Below, piece after piece: positions 1 to 7,018 of a stretch of 15,832 nt of DNA (its first letter is position 1; every line of letters starts with the position of its first letter). The position numbers were made by a program, and so were the translations under genes. Source of the stretch: Phycisphaera mikurensis NBRC 102666 (GTDB lineage: Bacteria; Planctomycetota; Phycisphaerae; Phycisphaerales; SM1A02); assembly GCA_945870475.1 (NCBI GenBank), contig CAMBSR010000022.1, positions 1-15,832 on the forward strand, given 5' to 3'. The notes under the pieces are model-generated. The model was given only the letters and a program-made list of their open reading frames with translations. It was not told the origin of the DNA and made no database searches.

Positions 1-1
1 G

Positions 2-655
2 AGCCACGCCCAGGCCGTGATCGGCGAGATCGAGGCGCAGCTGGCCCAGTTCCGCGCCACCGACGTGCCGTGGTCCGCCGCCACTGTGCTCGATCCGCCG
101 GTGCGCCGCAACATCAAGCTGGCCGAGGCACCGTCGTTCGGGCAGACCATCTTCGACTACGCGCCGCGCTGCCCGGGCGCCGACGACTACCGCCGCATCG
201 TCAAGGGCCTGCTCGAGCGCTGGGAGCTGCCGCATGGCGAGTTCGAGGGATCGCGCCCGCCTGCGACGCGCGATGGCGAGGCTGCGCCGAGGAAGCGCGC
301 GCGCCGTGCAGCGAAGCCTGCGAAGGCCGACGTTTCGGCGAAGACCGCCAAGAGACGCCCGGCTGGCCTGAAGGCTGCGAAGCCAGCGAAGCCCGCAGCA
401 AAGCCTGCGAAGCTCGCTCCGAAGGCAGCCAAGGCGAAGCGCGCGAAGGGCACCACGAGTGCAAAGCCTGCAAAGTCTGTGAAGTCGACGAAGTCTGAGA
501 AGAGCGCCAAGACTTCCAAGGGCTCCAAGACTCCCAAGGGCTCCAAGCCCTCGAAGCCGAAGCACTCCGCCACGAAGTCCGCCGCCCGCGCCGGTCGCGC
601 ATCCGCACGATCCGCCTCGCCGCGCGCCCTCCGCTCCGGCGGGCTCAGCCTCTGA
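2..655 (+). CDS. ParA/Soj-family partition ATPase, C-terminal part with Lys/Ala-rich tail (5' end outside window)
   Basis: The gene is open from base 2, so it enters from the left and its Walker A region is not visible. The first 70-80 residues match the C-terminal part of ParA/MinD-type ATPases: the stretch VRRNIKLAEAPSFGQTIFDY, followed by GADDYRRIVKGLLERW, corresponds to the family's conserved 'R-N-x-x-L-x-E-A-P-S-x-G' segment and last helix. Such ATPases bind DNA non-specifically in the ATP state and, with ParB, segregate chromosomes or position cargo. After about residue 95 (near base 289) comes a tail of roughly 120 residues made almost only of Lys, Ala, Ser, Pro and Arg, with recurring AKPAK and SKxSK units, reminiscent of histone H1-like or AlgP-like tails. 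It has no counterpart in textbook ParA proteins. The tail is probably disordered and DNA-binding (inference). The VanZ-like gene starts 8 nt after its stop. Family assignment is good; which ParA subgroup it belongs to cannot be told. Confidence 0.85.
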   Translation, partial: SHAQAVIGEIEAQLAQFRATDVPWSAATVLDPPVRRNIKLAEAPSFGQTIFDYAPRCPGADDYRRIVKGLLERWELPHGEFEGSRPPATRDGEAAPRKRARRAAKPAKADVSAKTAKRRPAGLKAAKPAKPAAKPAKLAPKAAKAKRAKGTTSAKPAKSVKSTKSEKSAKTSKGSKTPKGSKPSKPKHSATKSAARAGRASARSASPRALRSGGLSL

Positions 656-663
656 GCGCGCGC

Positions 664-1833
664 ATGGCCACGCTTGCCGACGCCCCTCACCGGCAGGATT
701 CGAGCGCGTTTCCTTCATCGCCCTCCACGCTCCCTGCCGCGTCGCCGGTGGCGATCGCCGCGCGCAACATGCGGTTTGTGTTCCTCGCCGCGCTCGCCTG
801 CGCGTTTGTGGTGACGCATATTCCGCGGTTGGCGGTAGGTACTTCCGATTCACCCATCGACAAGCTGATCCACGCCAGCACTTACGGCGTCCTGGCCGCA
901 TTGCTCCTGCTTGCGCGCTGGTGGCGCCCCGTCTGGCCCGCGCTCGCAGTCCTCGCCGCGTGGGCGGCGCTCGATGAAATCACCCAGGCCATTCCTGGGC
1001 TCGGACGCTCGGCAGACCTGGACGACTGGCTCGCCGACGTCACCGGCATGGTGATCGCCGCCGCCTTCTTCGTGGCCGCTGCACCGGTGGGAACGGGCGC
1101 GGCGCGACTCCTCTGCCAGCGCCGTCGAATCGCGGGCGACACGCTCCTCTGCAAGTTCACCGCGTGGTTCCACCTGGCCACGGTGGGTGTGCTCGGCTTT
1201 GCTGCGGGCGCGCCGCTCGGCGTGCTGCTCGACTCGTTCTTCGTGCGCAAGGGCCCGCAGCCGTGGCAGTACGGCCTGATCGGCGGCGTGCTGGGCGCCG
1301 GCATCGGCATGCACGCGCTCTGGGAGTACGGCGTGCGATCGCGCCTGCGCCGGCTCGGCGAGACGCGCCCGTGCATCGCATGCGGCAGCGCCATGGAACC
1401 GCAGGCAGAGTCATGCCCAGTGTGCAGCCGCGCGCGTGCGCAGACGGACTGGGCACCCGTTGCGCCGTTGCAGGGTTCGGAGGAACTCGTGGCGTGCCTC
1501 ATGCCCATTCTCCTCTCGCTTGCGGGCATCGTGGTGGTGAGCGCATCGGCAATCGTGCTCATCACCGTGCTCCGGCTCCGGAGCGAATGGGTGATGCGCG
1601 GCGACACCTGGTATCGCATGCTGCCGCCCGATGCGCGCGTCCTGGGCGACATCGCACTCGTTGCGCTGTTCGGCGCATGGGGCCTGCGCCGCTGCCGCGT
1701 GCGCATCGCACGCAGCGTCGACCGCTGCGGCGAGCGCTGCCTCGGTTGTGGCTATGACCTGCACGCCACCACGCCCGAGGTGCACGCCGGCACATGCCAC
1801 GAATGCGGCGGCGGCTTCGTGCGCGTTCACTAG
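664..1833 (+). CDS. VanZ-like membrane protein with two zinc ribbons
   Basis: The protein has 389 residues. Residues 36-140 resemble the VanZ-like family: a hydrophobic helix, then DKLIH (66-70) with Y74, and DEITQ (104-108) followed by R115 and an acidic stretch, the spacing of conserved polar residues seen in VanZ proteins. VanZ confers low-level teicoplanin resistance in enterococci, but most homologues have no known role. Further hydrophobic segments lie at about 170-190, 203-220, 275-303 and 326-341. Two cysteine quartets form likely zinc ribbons: C237/C240/C251/C254, and C359/C362/C378/C381 at the C-terminus. The latter has the CLGCGYDL form common in planctomycete proteins. The ATG at 664 sits 8 nt after the ParA-like gene; an in-frame ATG at 769, just before the first membrane helix, is an alternative start that would drop a Pro/Ser/Ala-rich leader. 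Co-transcription with both flanking genes is likely. The function is unknown. Confidence 0.8.
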   Translation: MATLADAPHRQDSSAFPSSPSTLPAASPVAIAARNMRFVFLAALACAFVVTHIPRLAVGTSDSPIDKLIHASTYGVLAALLLLARWWRPVWPALAVLAAWAALDEITQAIPGLGRSADLDDWLADVTGMVIAAAFFVAAAPVGTGAARLLCQRRRIAGDTLLCKFTAWFHLATVGVLGFAAGAPLGVLLDSFFVRKGPQPWQYGLIGGVLGAGIGMHALWEYGVRSRLRRLGETRPCIACGSAMEPQAESCPVCSRARAQTDWAPVAPLQGSEELVACLMPILLSLAGIVVVSASAIVLITVLRLRSEWVMRGDTWYRMLPPDARVLGDIALVALFGAWGLRRCRVRIARSVDRCGERCLGCGYDLHATTPEVHAGTCHECGGGFVRVH

Positions 1834-1844
1834 AATTGTGCTCC

Positions 1845-3122
1845 ATGTCCCGGACGGCGATCATCGGTGGAGGTCTTGCAGGGCTCGCATGTGCGCACGC
1901 GCTCCAGGCGCGCGGCGCGGAGTGGACGCTCTTCGAGGCATCCGACGCCGTTGGCGGGCGCGTGCGCACCGACATGGTGGACGGCTTCCGGCTCGACCGC
2001 GGCTTCCAGGTCTACCTCACCGGCTACCGCGCCGCGGGCGAGCTGCTCGACTACGCCGCGCTCCGTCTTCGCCAGTTCCACGCGGGGGCCATGGTCTTCG
2101 ACGGCCGCCGCTTCGTGCGCGTCTCCAACCCGCTTCGCCACCCGATCGACGCGATCCGCGGCCTCGCATCGAGCCCCGCCACCGCCATGGACCTCGCGCG
2201 TCTTGCGCCCATGGCCATCGACTCCGTGCGGCACCCGGTGCTACAGCCCGGCCCCGCGTCGGGCAGCACACTCGACATGTTCGAGCGCATGGACATCACG
2301 CCCGCCACGCGCGACGGCTTCCTCCGCAGCTTCTTCGGCGGCGTGTTCCTGGATCGCTCGCTCCAGACCGACGAAAGCCAGTTCCGCTTCATCTTCTCCA
2401 CGTTCGCCCGCGGCGAGACGGTGGTGCCGGCACTCGGCATGGGCCAGATCCCGGCGCAGATCGCCGCGGCGCTGCCGGCCGAGCGCATCCGGCTGCGCAC
2501 GCCCATCGCGGGGTATGTGCGTCGCGGCAACGGCTACCTGGTCCGCACCGCCGCCGGCGAGGAACTGCCGTACGACGCCGTGGTGCTTGCCACCGACATG
2601 TCCTCCGCGCATGACCTCGAAGGCCGAATCGTGGAGCGCGACTGGTGCTCCACCTCCACCTTCCACTGGGCGTGCCCGCGCGGGCGGCTGCCGGCGCCGC
2701 TCCATGAGCCGATCCTCTTCCTCGACGGCACCGGTGAAGGCCCGGTGAACCACGCCGCGTGCCTTTCCAGCGTGGCGCCGGAGTACGCGCCCGAGGGCCA
2801 GTCGCTCGTGATGCTCAACCTGGTCGACGTGGACTGGTCCGCGGAGAGCATGGCCTCGGTCACCGCGCGCATGGTGCTCCAGATGGAGCGCTGGTTCGGC
2901 AAGGGCGCCATGACGGGTTGGCGGCTCCTGCGCACCGATCGCATCCTGCGCGCGCTGCCGCGGCAGCACACGCAGGACCTGCACGGTCGCCACTCCACGG
3001 AACTGGACGACGGGCTGTTCGTGGCCGGCGACCACGTCACCGACGCCTCCATTGACGGAGCCGTGCGAAGCGGCACGCTGGCCGCCGAGGGTGTGATGCG
3101 CTGGACCGCCGTCAGCCGCTGA
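1845..3122 (+). CDS. FAD-dependent amine oxidase/desaturase-like oxidoreductase
   Basis: The protein has 425 residues and starts with an FAD-binding Rossmann fold: AIIGGGLAGLACAHAL gives G8-x-G10-x-x-G13, with E31 as the likely ribose-binding acid, then GGRV (37-40) as in the amino-oxidase/phytoene-desaturase superfamily. Near the C-terminus, GDHVTDASIDGAVRSG (from about residue 395) is the second FAD-contact motif typical of this family. Members oxidise amines, carotenoid precursors or protoporphyrinogen; the substrate here cannot be read from the sequence. There is no signal peptide, so it is probably cytosolic or membrane-peripheral. I chose the ATG at 1845 because the Rossmann strand begins only three residues later; an upstream in-frame codon at 1794 would add residues encoded inside the preceding gene. 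The gap to the VanZ-like gene is 11 nt, suggesting one transcript. Its last 11 nt overlap the end of the convergent lipoprotein gene. Confidence 0.85.
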   Translation: MSRTAIIGGGLAGLACAHALQARGAEWTLFEASDAVGGRVRTDMVDGFRLDRGFQVYLTGYRAAGELLDYAALRLRQFHAGAMVFDGRRFVRVSNPLRHPIDAIRGLASSPATAMDLARLAPMAIDSVRHPVLQPGPASGSTLDMFERMDITPATRDGFLRSFFGGVFLDRSLQTDESQFRFIFSTFARGETVVPALGMGQIPAQIAAALPAERIRLRTPIAGYVRRGNGYLVRTAAGEELPYDAVVLATDMSSAHDLEGRIVERDWCSTSTFHWACPRGRLPAPLHEPILFLDGTGEGPVNHAACLSSVAPEYAPEGQSLVMLNLVDVDWSAESMASVTARMVLQMERWFGKGAMTGWRLLRTDRILRALPRQHTQDLHGRHSTELDDGLFVAGDHVTDASIDGAVRSGTLAAEGVMRWTAVSR

Positions 3123-3630
3123 CGGGCGGGGCGGCAGGCGTGGGGGCAGCAGGCGCCGCCACCGGCGCGGCGGGCGCAGCATCCTTCGGTTCCGATGCCG
3201 GCACGCTCGGCGGCGCAGGCGCACTCACCGGCGCAGGCTTCGCCTCCGTCGACTGCACCTGCAGCACCGCGGTCGACATCTTCGGCTGCACGCCGTTGCG
3301 GATGATCTCGACGCGCGCCGTGCGGGTGTCCTTGCGATAGACCAGCACGGCCGTGTTCGTGTTGATGGTGGTGGAGGCCAGCTCCCAGCCGGCAAGCTGG
3401 AACCGGGACATGGTCTGGTCAGCCAGCAGCCGGAGGTCGGCAATCGGGCCCTTGTACGCAAACTGGCCGGCCACCACGCGGTCGCCCGACTGGCGAATGC
3501 CGGAGCTGTCGCGCGGGGTCAGTCCGGGCACCTGCGGCAGGTCCGTCTGGAGCACGGTGTCCGGCTCGCTGGCGCATGCGGCCACCAAGGCAAGGAGAAG
3601 TGCGGCGATGGCTGCGGGGGCGGCTCGCAT
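3112..3630 (-). CDS. putative lipoprotein with Pro/Ala-rich C-terminal tail
   Basis: The protein has 172 residues and belongs to no family I recognise. The N-terminus (MRAAPAAIAALLLALVAAC) is a short lipoprotein signal peptide with lipobox VAAC, giving C19 as the lipidated residue. A compact middle part (about 40-125) has alternating hydrophobic strands, including VLVYRKDTRTARVEI, and looks like a small alpha/beta domain. Residues from about 127 to the end are almost entirely Pro, Ala, Ser and Val, a probable flexible spacer. I chose the ATG at 3630 because it immediately precedes the signal peptide; the upstream ATG at 3684 would bury it. The gene is divergent from murJ with 65 nt between the start codons, and convergent with the oxidoreductase, sharing 11 bp. 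The role is unknown; an envelope location is the only inference. Confidence 0.7.
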   Translation of the reverse strand: MRAAPAAIAALLLALVAACASEPDTVLQTDLPQVPGLTPRDSSGIRQSGDRVVAGQFAYKGPIADLRLLADQTMSRFQLAGWELASTTINTNTAVLVYRKDTRTARVEIIRNGVQPKMSTAVLQVQSTEAKPAPVSAPAPPSVPASEPKDAAPAAPVAAPAAPTPAAPPVSG

Positions 3631-3665
3631 CTGTCCGATACAAGGTAACCGCAGCACCCCCGCCG

Positions 3666-3680
3666 CGCACGGATCGTGCG
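3666..3680. promoter_or_regulatory. 15-bp palindrome in the lipoprotein/murJ divergent gap
   Basis: CGCACG-GAT-CGTGCG is a perfect 6-bp inverted repeat with a 3-nt spacer, lying in the 65-nt gap between two divergent start codons. Its position suits an operator, but palindromes of this size arise by chance in GC-rich DNA. No clear -10/-35 pair is visible. Confidence 0.22.
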
Positions 3681-3695
3681 GCACGCAAGGACCGC

Positions 3696-5285
3696 ATGGG
3701 ACGAGGATTCGAACGCCACGCCCGCACCTTCACGGTGCTCACCTTCGTCAGCCGCCTCACCGGATTCGTCCGGGACGCGCTGCTGGCCCGTGTCTTCGGC
3801 GCCGGCGTGGCGATGGACGCCTTCAACTTCGGCTTCCAGGTGCCGAACCTGTTCCGCCGTCTGTTCGGCGAGGGCGCGCTCACCGCGAGCTTCCTGCCCA
3901 TTTACACCAAGCTCGATCGCGACCACCCGGAGACGGCGCGCCAGTTCGCGGGGCTCATGCTTGCGCTCCTGGCGATCCTCCTCTCCGGCATCACCATCGT
4001 CGGCGAGATCGCACTCTTCTTGATCCGGGACCTCACGTCCACGCCGCCGCTTGCCATGCAGCTCCTCATGGTGATGCTGCCGTACATGCCGCTGGTCTGC
4101 CTGGTGGCGCTGGTGGGCGCCATGCTGCAGACGCACGGCAAGTTCGGCGCGAGCGCGGCGAGCCCCATCATCCTCAACGTGTGCATCGTGGCGGCCGGCC
4201 TCTACGGCAGCTTGTATGCGTCGAACGCGGGCTTCGGCCCGCACCTCGATCCCGTGCCGCACATCGAGATCGTGGCGTGGAGCGTGATCGTGGCCGGCGT
4301 CATGCAGCTGGCGTGGAGCCTGTGGTCACTTCGGCACCACAGGATCCGCCCGCACCTTGATCTGCAGGCCAACTGGCCGCACATGAAGGACGTGCTCGTG
4401 AAGGCCCTGCCCATGCTCCTGGGCCTCGGCATCTTCCAGGTGAACACGTTCGTCGATGGACTGGTGGCCAGCTACCAGACCACGGTGGGCCCCACGATCT
4501 TCGGCATCGAGTATCCGCTGCCGGCCGGCAGCATGACGGTGCTCAGCTACGGGCAGCGCCTCTACGAATTCCCGCTCGGGGTGTTCGGCGTGGCCATCGC
4601 CACCGCCATCTTCCCCGCGCTCGCGCGCGAGAGCAACGAGCCGGAGCGATTCCTCGGCACGCTCCGCCGCGGCATGCGGCTCAGCTTCTTCATCGGCTTC
4701 CCGGCATCGGTGGGCCTGGTGCTGGTGCGAGACCATCTTGCCGCGGCCATCTTCCAGGGCGGCAAGTTCAGCCACGAGGACGTGCAGAAGGTGGGCTTCG
4801 TGCTGGCCATGTACGCGCCGGCCATCTGGGCGTACTCGATGCAGCAGCTCGCCACGCGCGCCTTCTACGCGGTGGGTGACAGCACCACGCCGGTGAAGGT
4901 GAGCGTCTGGATGGTGGTGCTGAACTTTGCGCTGAACGTGACGCTCATCTGGACGCCGCTCGGCGTGGGCGGGCTGGCGCTCAGCACGGCCATCGCTGCG
5001 GTGGTGCAGATCGTGATCATGACGCGGATCATGCACCGGCGATTCGGCGTCATCATGGACGGCCCGACGCGCGCGTCGTTTGCGCGCACCGTGGTGGCGA
5101 GCGCCGTCATGGCGGCGGCGGCCTGGCTGGCGTCGATCGCCTTCGCCGGGCATAACACGTGGACCTGGAGCGTGGCCGCCACGCTGGTGCTCGCGGGCGT
5201 CGGCATCGTCACCTACGTGACGGCGGCGCGCATGCTCAAGATGCCCGAGCTCGGTTGGGCGATTCGCGGCAAGTCGCCAGACTGA
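3696..5285 (+). CDS. murJ: lipid II flippase MurJ
   Basis: The protein has 529 residues, close to the usual 500-530, with many hydrophobic segments as expected for the 14-helix MOP-superfamily flippase that moves lipid II across the inner membrane for peptidoglycan assembly. The first helix carries SRLTGFVRD (R20, R26, D27), followed by D41 and NLFRRLFGEG (R54, R55). These line up, with a constant offset of two, with the essential R18, R24, D39 and R52 of E. coli MurJ. SYGQRLYEFPLGVFGVA around R288 matches the segment holding E. coli R270. I chose the ATG at 3696 because the first conserved helix begins about ten residues later and an AAGGA lies at 3687-3691, although its spacing of 4 nt is short. 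A longer reading from 3576 would add 40 charged residues running back into the divergent lipoprotein gene. The last base of its stop codon is the first base of the large hairpin. Confidence 0.95.
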   Translation: MGRGFERHARTFTVLTFVSRLTGFVRDALLARVFGAGVAMDAFNFGFQVPNLFRRLFGEGALTASFLPIYTKLDRDHPETARQFAGLMLALLAILLSGITIVGEIALFLIRDLTSTPPLAMQLLMVMLPYMPLVCLVALVGAMLQTHGKFGASAASPIILNVCIVAAGLYGSLYASNAGFGPHLDPVPHIEIVAWSVIVAGVMQLAWSLWSLRHHRIRPHLDLQANWPHMKDVLVKALPMLLGLGIFQVNTFVDGLVASYQTTVGPTIFGIEYPLPAGSMTVLSYGQRLYEFPLGVFGVAIATAIFPALARESNEPERFLGTLRRGMRLSFFIGFPASVGLVLVRDHLAAAIFQGGKFSHEDVQKVGFVLAMYAPAIWAYSMQQLATRAFYAVGDSTTPVKVSVWMVVLNFALNVTLIWTPLGVGGLALSTAIAAVVQIVIMTRIMHRRFGVIMDGPTRASFARTVVASAVMAAAAWLASIAFAGHNTWTWSVAATLVLAGVGIVTYVTAARMLKMPELGWAIRGKSPD

Positions 5286-5358
5286 AATCCGTACCCGGTT
5301 ACATATGCACCAATTTCCGGCAACGGAAATTGGTGCATATGTAACCGGGTACGGATTT
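5285..5358. repeat. perfect 35-bp inverted repeat with GCAA loop filling the murJ/RCC1-gene junction
   Basis: Bases 5285-5319 and 5324-5358 are exact reverse complements over all 35 positions, separated only by GCAA (5320-5323). The arms are about 46% GC in a region near 68%. The left foot starts on the final A of the murJ TGA; the right foot contains two of the three bases of the TAA of the convergent gene, so there is no other intergenic DNA. Read on the + strand the loop is a GNRA-type tetraloop; on the - strand it is UUGC. There is no T-tract on either side, so it is not a textbook intrinsic terminator, although a stem this stable could still stop or protect both transcripts. A palindromic mobile element of the REP or MITE kind is the main alternative. 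Confidence 0.9.
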
Positions 5359-7018
5359 ACCGCGGCAGGTCGCCCCAATTTAGCAGCAGGGAGGCCAGGT
5401 CGCGCCCGTCGACCTTCCCGTCCTCGTTCAGGTCGCCGAGCGCCAGCACCGCGATCCGCGCATTCAGCGCGTCCACCAGTGCATCCTTCGCCGCGTTGTC
5501 CGCGGTCAGCGCCTCGATCTGCGCGTCCAGCGCGTCGATCTGCGCCAGGAGCCCCTCGTTGGACGCGTTGGAATCGGCCAATTGCGTGATCAGCGCATCG
5601 TTCGCCTGCTGCAGTGCGGCGTTGGCCTTCTTGAGCGAGGCCAGGGTGCCTGCCTGCGCGTCCAGCTGCTGCTGCAGGCTGTCCACCTGCGCGGCGAGGC
5701 CGTCGCGCTCGGTGGTGAGCGCGGCGATGGCGGCCTTGGCATCGGCCAGGCTGCTCTTCAGCCCGCCGATCTGCACGTTGAGTGCGTCGATCGCGCTCGC
5801 CTGCTCGGCAATGGTTGCGTCCTGCGCGGCGATCGCTGCTTCCTGAGCAGCAATCGTCTTGGCCTGACCGGCAATGGTGGCGTTGGCGGCATCCAGGTCA
5901 TCGCTCAGCTGGTTCACCACGAGGGCCGCAAAGTGGCCTGCCGCACCTCCCGTGGACACCGCGCGAACCGTGCACACCGAATCGAAGCGAATCAGCGTGG
6001 GCCCGCCTGAGCCCTTGCCCCACATGGCCACCGTGCCGTCGCTACGCAGCGCCACGGTGTCGTAGATGCAGGCCGCGACGCGCGAAATGGTCCCCAGCCC
6101 CGAGGGAACGGTGCACTGTGCCCAGCTGTTGGAGCCCCAGCATGCCACGGTCCCGTTGCTCCTGAGCGCGACGCTGTGCAGGAGTCCGGCGGCAACGCCC
6201 GCTGCGGAGGTCACCGCTGCCGGCACCACGCTCTGCCCGTTGTTGTTGGTGCTGGAGGCGGTGGTGCTGCCCGCGCCCCACGCCGCCACGGCGCCGCCCT
6301 GCTTGATGACCAGGTTGTGGTACCCGCCCGCGGCGATCGCGGTGCAAGCGCCAAGCGTGGACGGAATCACGCACTGCGCGTAGTTCGGGTTTGAGATGGT
6401 GGCCGTCGATCCAGCGCCCCACGCGGCGACGCTCCCGTCCGCCTTGATGACCGCGGTGTGGTACATGCCGGCCACGATGGCCGTGCACGCGCCCAGGTTC
6501 GCAGGCACCATCGACTGCCCGAAGTTGGGCGTGGTGTTCGAGTTGGTGGAACCCGCGCCCCACGCCGCCACCGTGCCGTCCGACTTGATGACCGCCGTGT
6601 GGAACTGCCCCGTCGCCACCTGCACACAGGTGCCGAGGCCCGCCGGAACGATGCTCTGCCCGTAGTTGGGGCTCGACGTGGTGCTTGTGACGCCGCCGCC
6701 CCACACGGCCAGCGTGCCGTTGCTCTTGATGGCCGCAGTGTGGAACCCTCCGGCCGCCACCGCGCTGCAGGTGCCGAGCCCCGCAGGAACGTTCAGCTGC
6801 CCGTTGGCGTTGATGGTGCCCCAGATGCCGACGAACCCGTCCGCATGCACCACGCTGCCGCAGGCCAGCGCCGAGGCAACTGATGCCGAGGTGAAGACTC
6901 CATCGGCCCCGAACAAACTGATAGCCGTCGATGGAAGGGTCATCGCCGAGAGTGTGCCCGGGGGAAGGAGGGAGTCAACAGTGAGGGCGCCGCTATGGGA
7001 CATTTCGCCCAGACTCAC
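5357..7018 (-). CDS. RCC1-type beta-propeller protein with coiled coil and dockerin-like C-terminal tag
   Basis: The protein has 553 residues in three parts. About residues 50-368 hold seven RCC1-like blades of the form 'VAAG-x-x-HT-x-x-I-x-x-DGTVAAWG', five of them exactly 47 residues apart. About 370-525 is a long Ala/Gln/Leu-rich coiled coil with clear heptads. Residues 527-553 are a single calcium-loop tag, DLNEDGKVDGRDLASLLLNW, like one half of a dockerin. RCC1 propellers bind proteins or nucleosomes in eukaryotes; bacterial ones are largely uncharacterised and often surface-exposed. The tag suggests export, yet the N-terminus (MSLGEMSHSGALTVDSLL) lacks a basic, hydrophobic signal peptide. 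The GTG start at 7018 overlaps the mqnE stop as GTGA, suggesting translational coupling; an ATG at 7003 is an alternative start. No Shine-Dalgarno is visible for either. Its TAA stop lies in the foot of the large hairpin. Architecture is clear; function is not. Confidence 0.85.
   Translation of the reverse strand: MSLGEMSHSGALTVDSLLPPGTLSAMTLPSTAISLFGADGVFTSASVASALACGSVVHADGFVGIWGTINANGQLNVPAGLGTCSAVAAGGFHTAAIKSNGTLAVWGGGVTSTTSSPNYGQSIVPAGLGTCVQVATGQFHTAVIKSDGTVAAWGAGSTNSNTTPNFGQSMVPANLGACTAIVAGMYHTAVIKADGSVAAWGAGSTATISNPNYAQCVIPSTLGACTAIAAGGYHNLVIKQGGAVAAWGAGSTTASSTNNNGQSVVPAAVTSAAGVAAGLLHSVALRSNGTVACWGSNSWAQCTVPSGLGTISRVAACIYDTVALRSDGTVAMWGKGSGGPTLIRFDSVCTVRAVSTGGAAGHFAALVVNQLSDDLDAANATIAGQAKTIAAQEAAIAAQDATIAEQASAIDALNVQIGGLKSSLADAKAAIAALTTERDGLAAQVDSLQQQLDAQAGTLASLKKANAALQQANDALITQLADSNASNEGLLAQIDALDAQIEALTADNAAKDALVDALNARIAVLALGDLNEDGKVDGRDLASLLLNWGDLPR
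6133..6838 (-). repeat. 141-bp tandem repeats encoding propeller blades
   Basis: The Trp-Gly codon block, read on the + strand as (C/A)GCCCC, recurs at 6133, 6274, 6415, 6556 and 6697, an exact 141-bp (47-codon) period. Stretches such as the GCCGTC...CTTGATGACCGC segment are nearly identical between the middle units. The outer blades deviate (117 and 120 bp spacing), indicating that the inner five arose by more recent tandem duplication or are homogenised by recombination. Confidence 0.8.

Noticed and set aside
1631..2614. 327-codon + strand frame overlapping the VanZ-like and oxidoreductase genes
   Set aside because: Both overlapped genes have clear motifs; this frame is Arg/Pro/His-rich without structure.
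3576..3695. N-terminal extension of murJ from 3576
   Set aside because: It would overlap the start of the divergent lipoprotein gene and add 40 charged residues before the first conserved helix.
5285..5358. Hairpin as a classical intrinsic terminator
   Set aside because: No T-run follows on either strand and the stem is far longer than usual, so I list it as an inverted repeat with open function.
4326..5378. 350-codon frame on the - strand opposite murJ
   Set aside because: Arg/His-rich shadow of murJ, running through the hairpin; no motif or ribosome-binding site.
5360..5440. Cellulosome component because of the dockerin-like tail
   Set aside because: Only one calcium loop is present, no cohesin is in the window and the motif is a common C-terminal module in planctomycetes.
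6133..6838. Possible CRISPR array from regular repeats
   Set aside because: The period is 141 bp, the repeats are coding and in frame, and they encode propeller blades.
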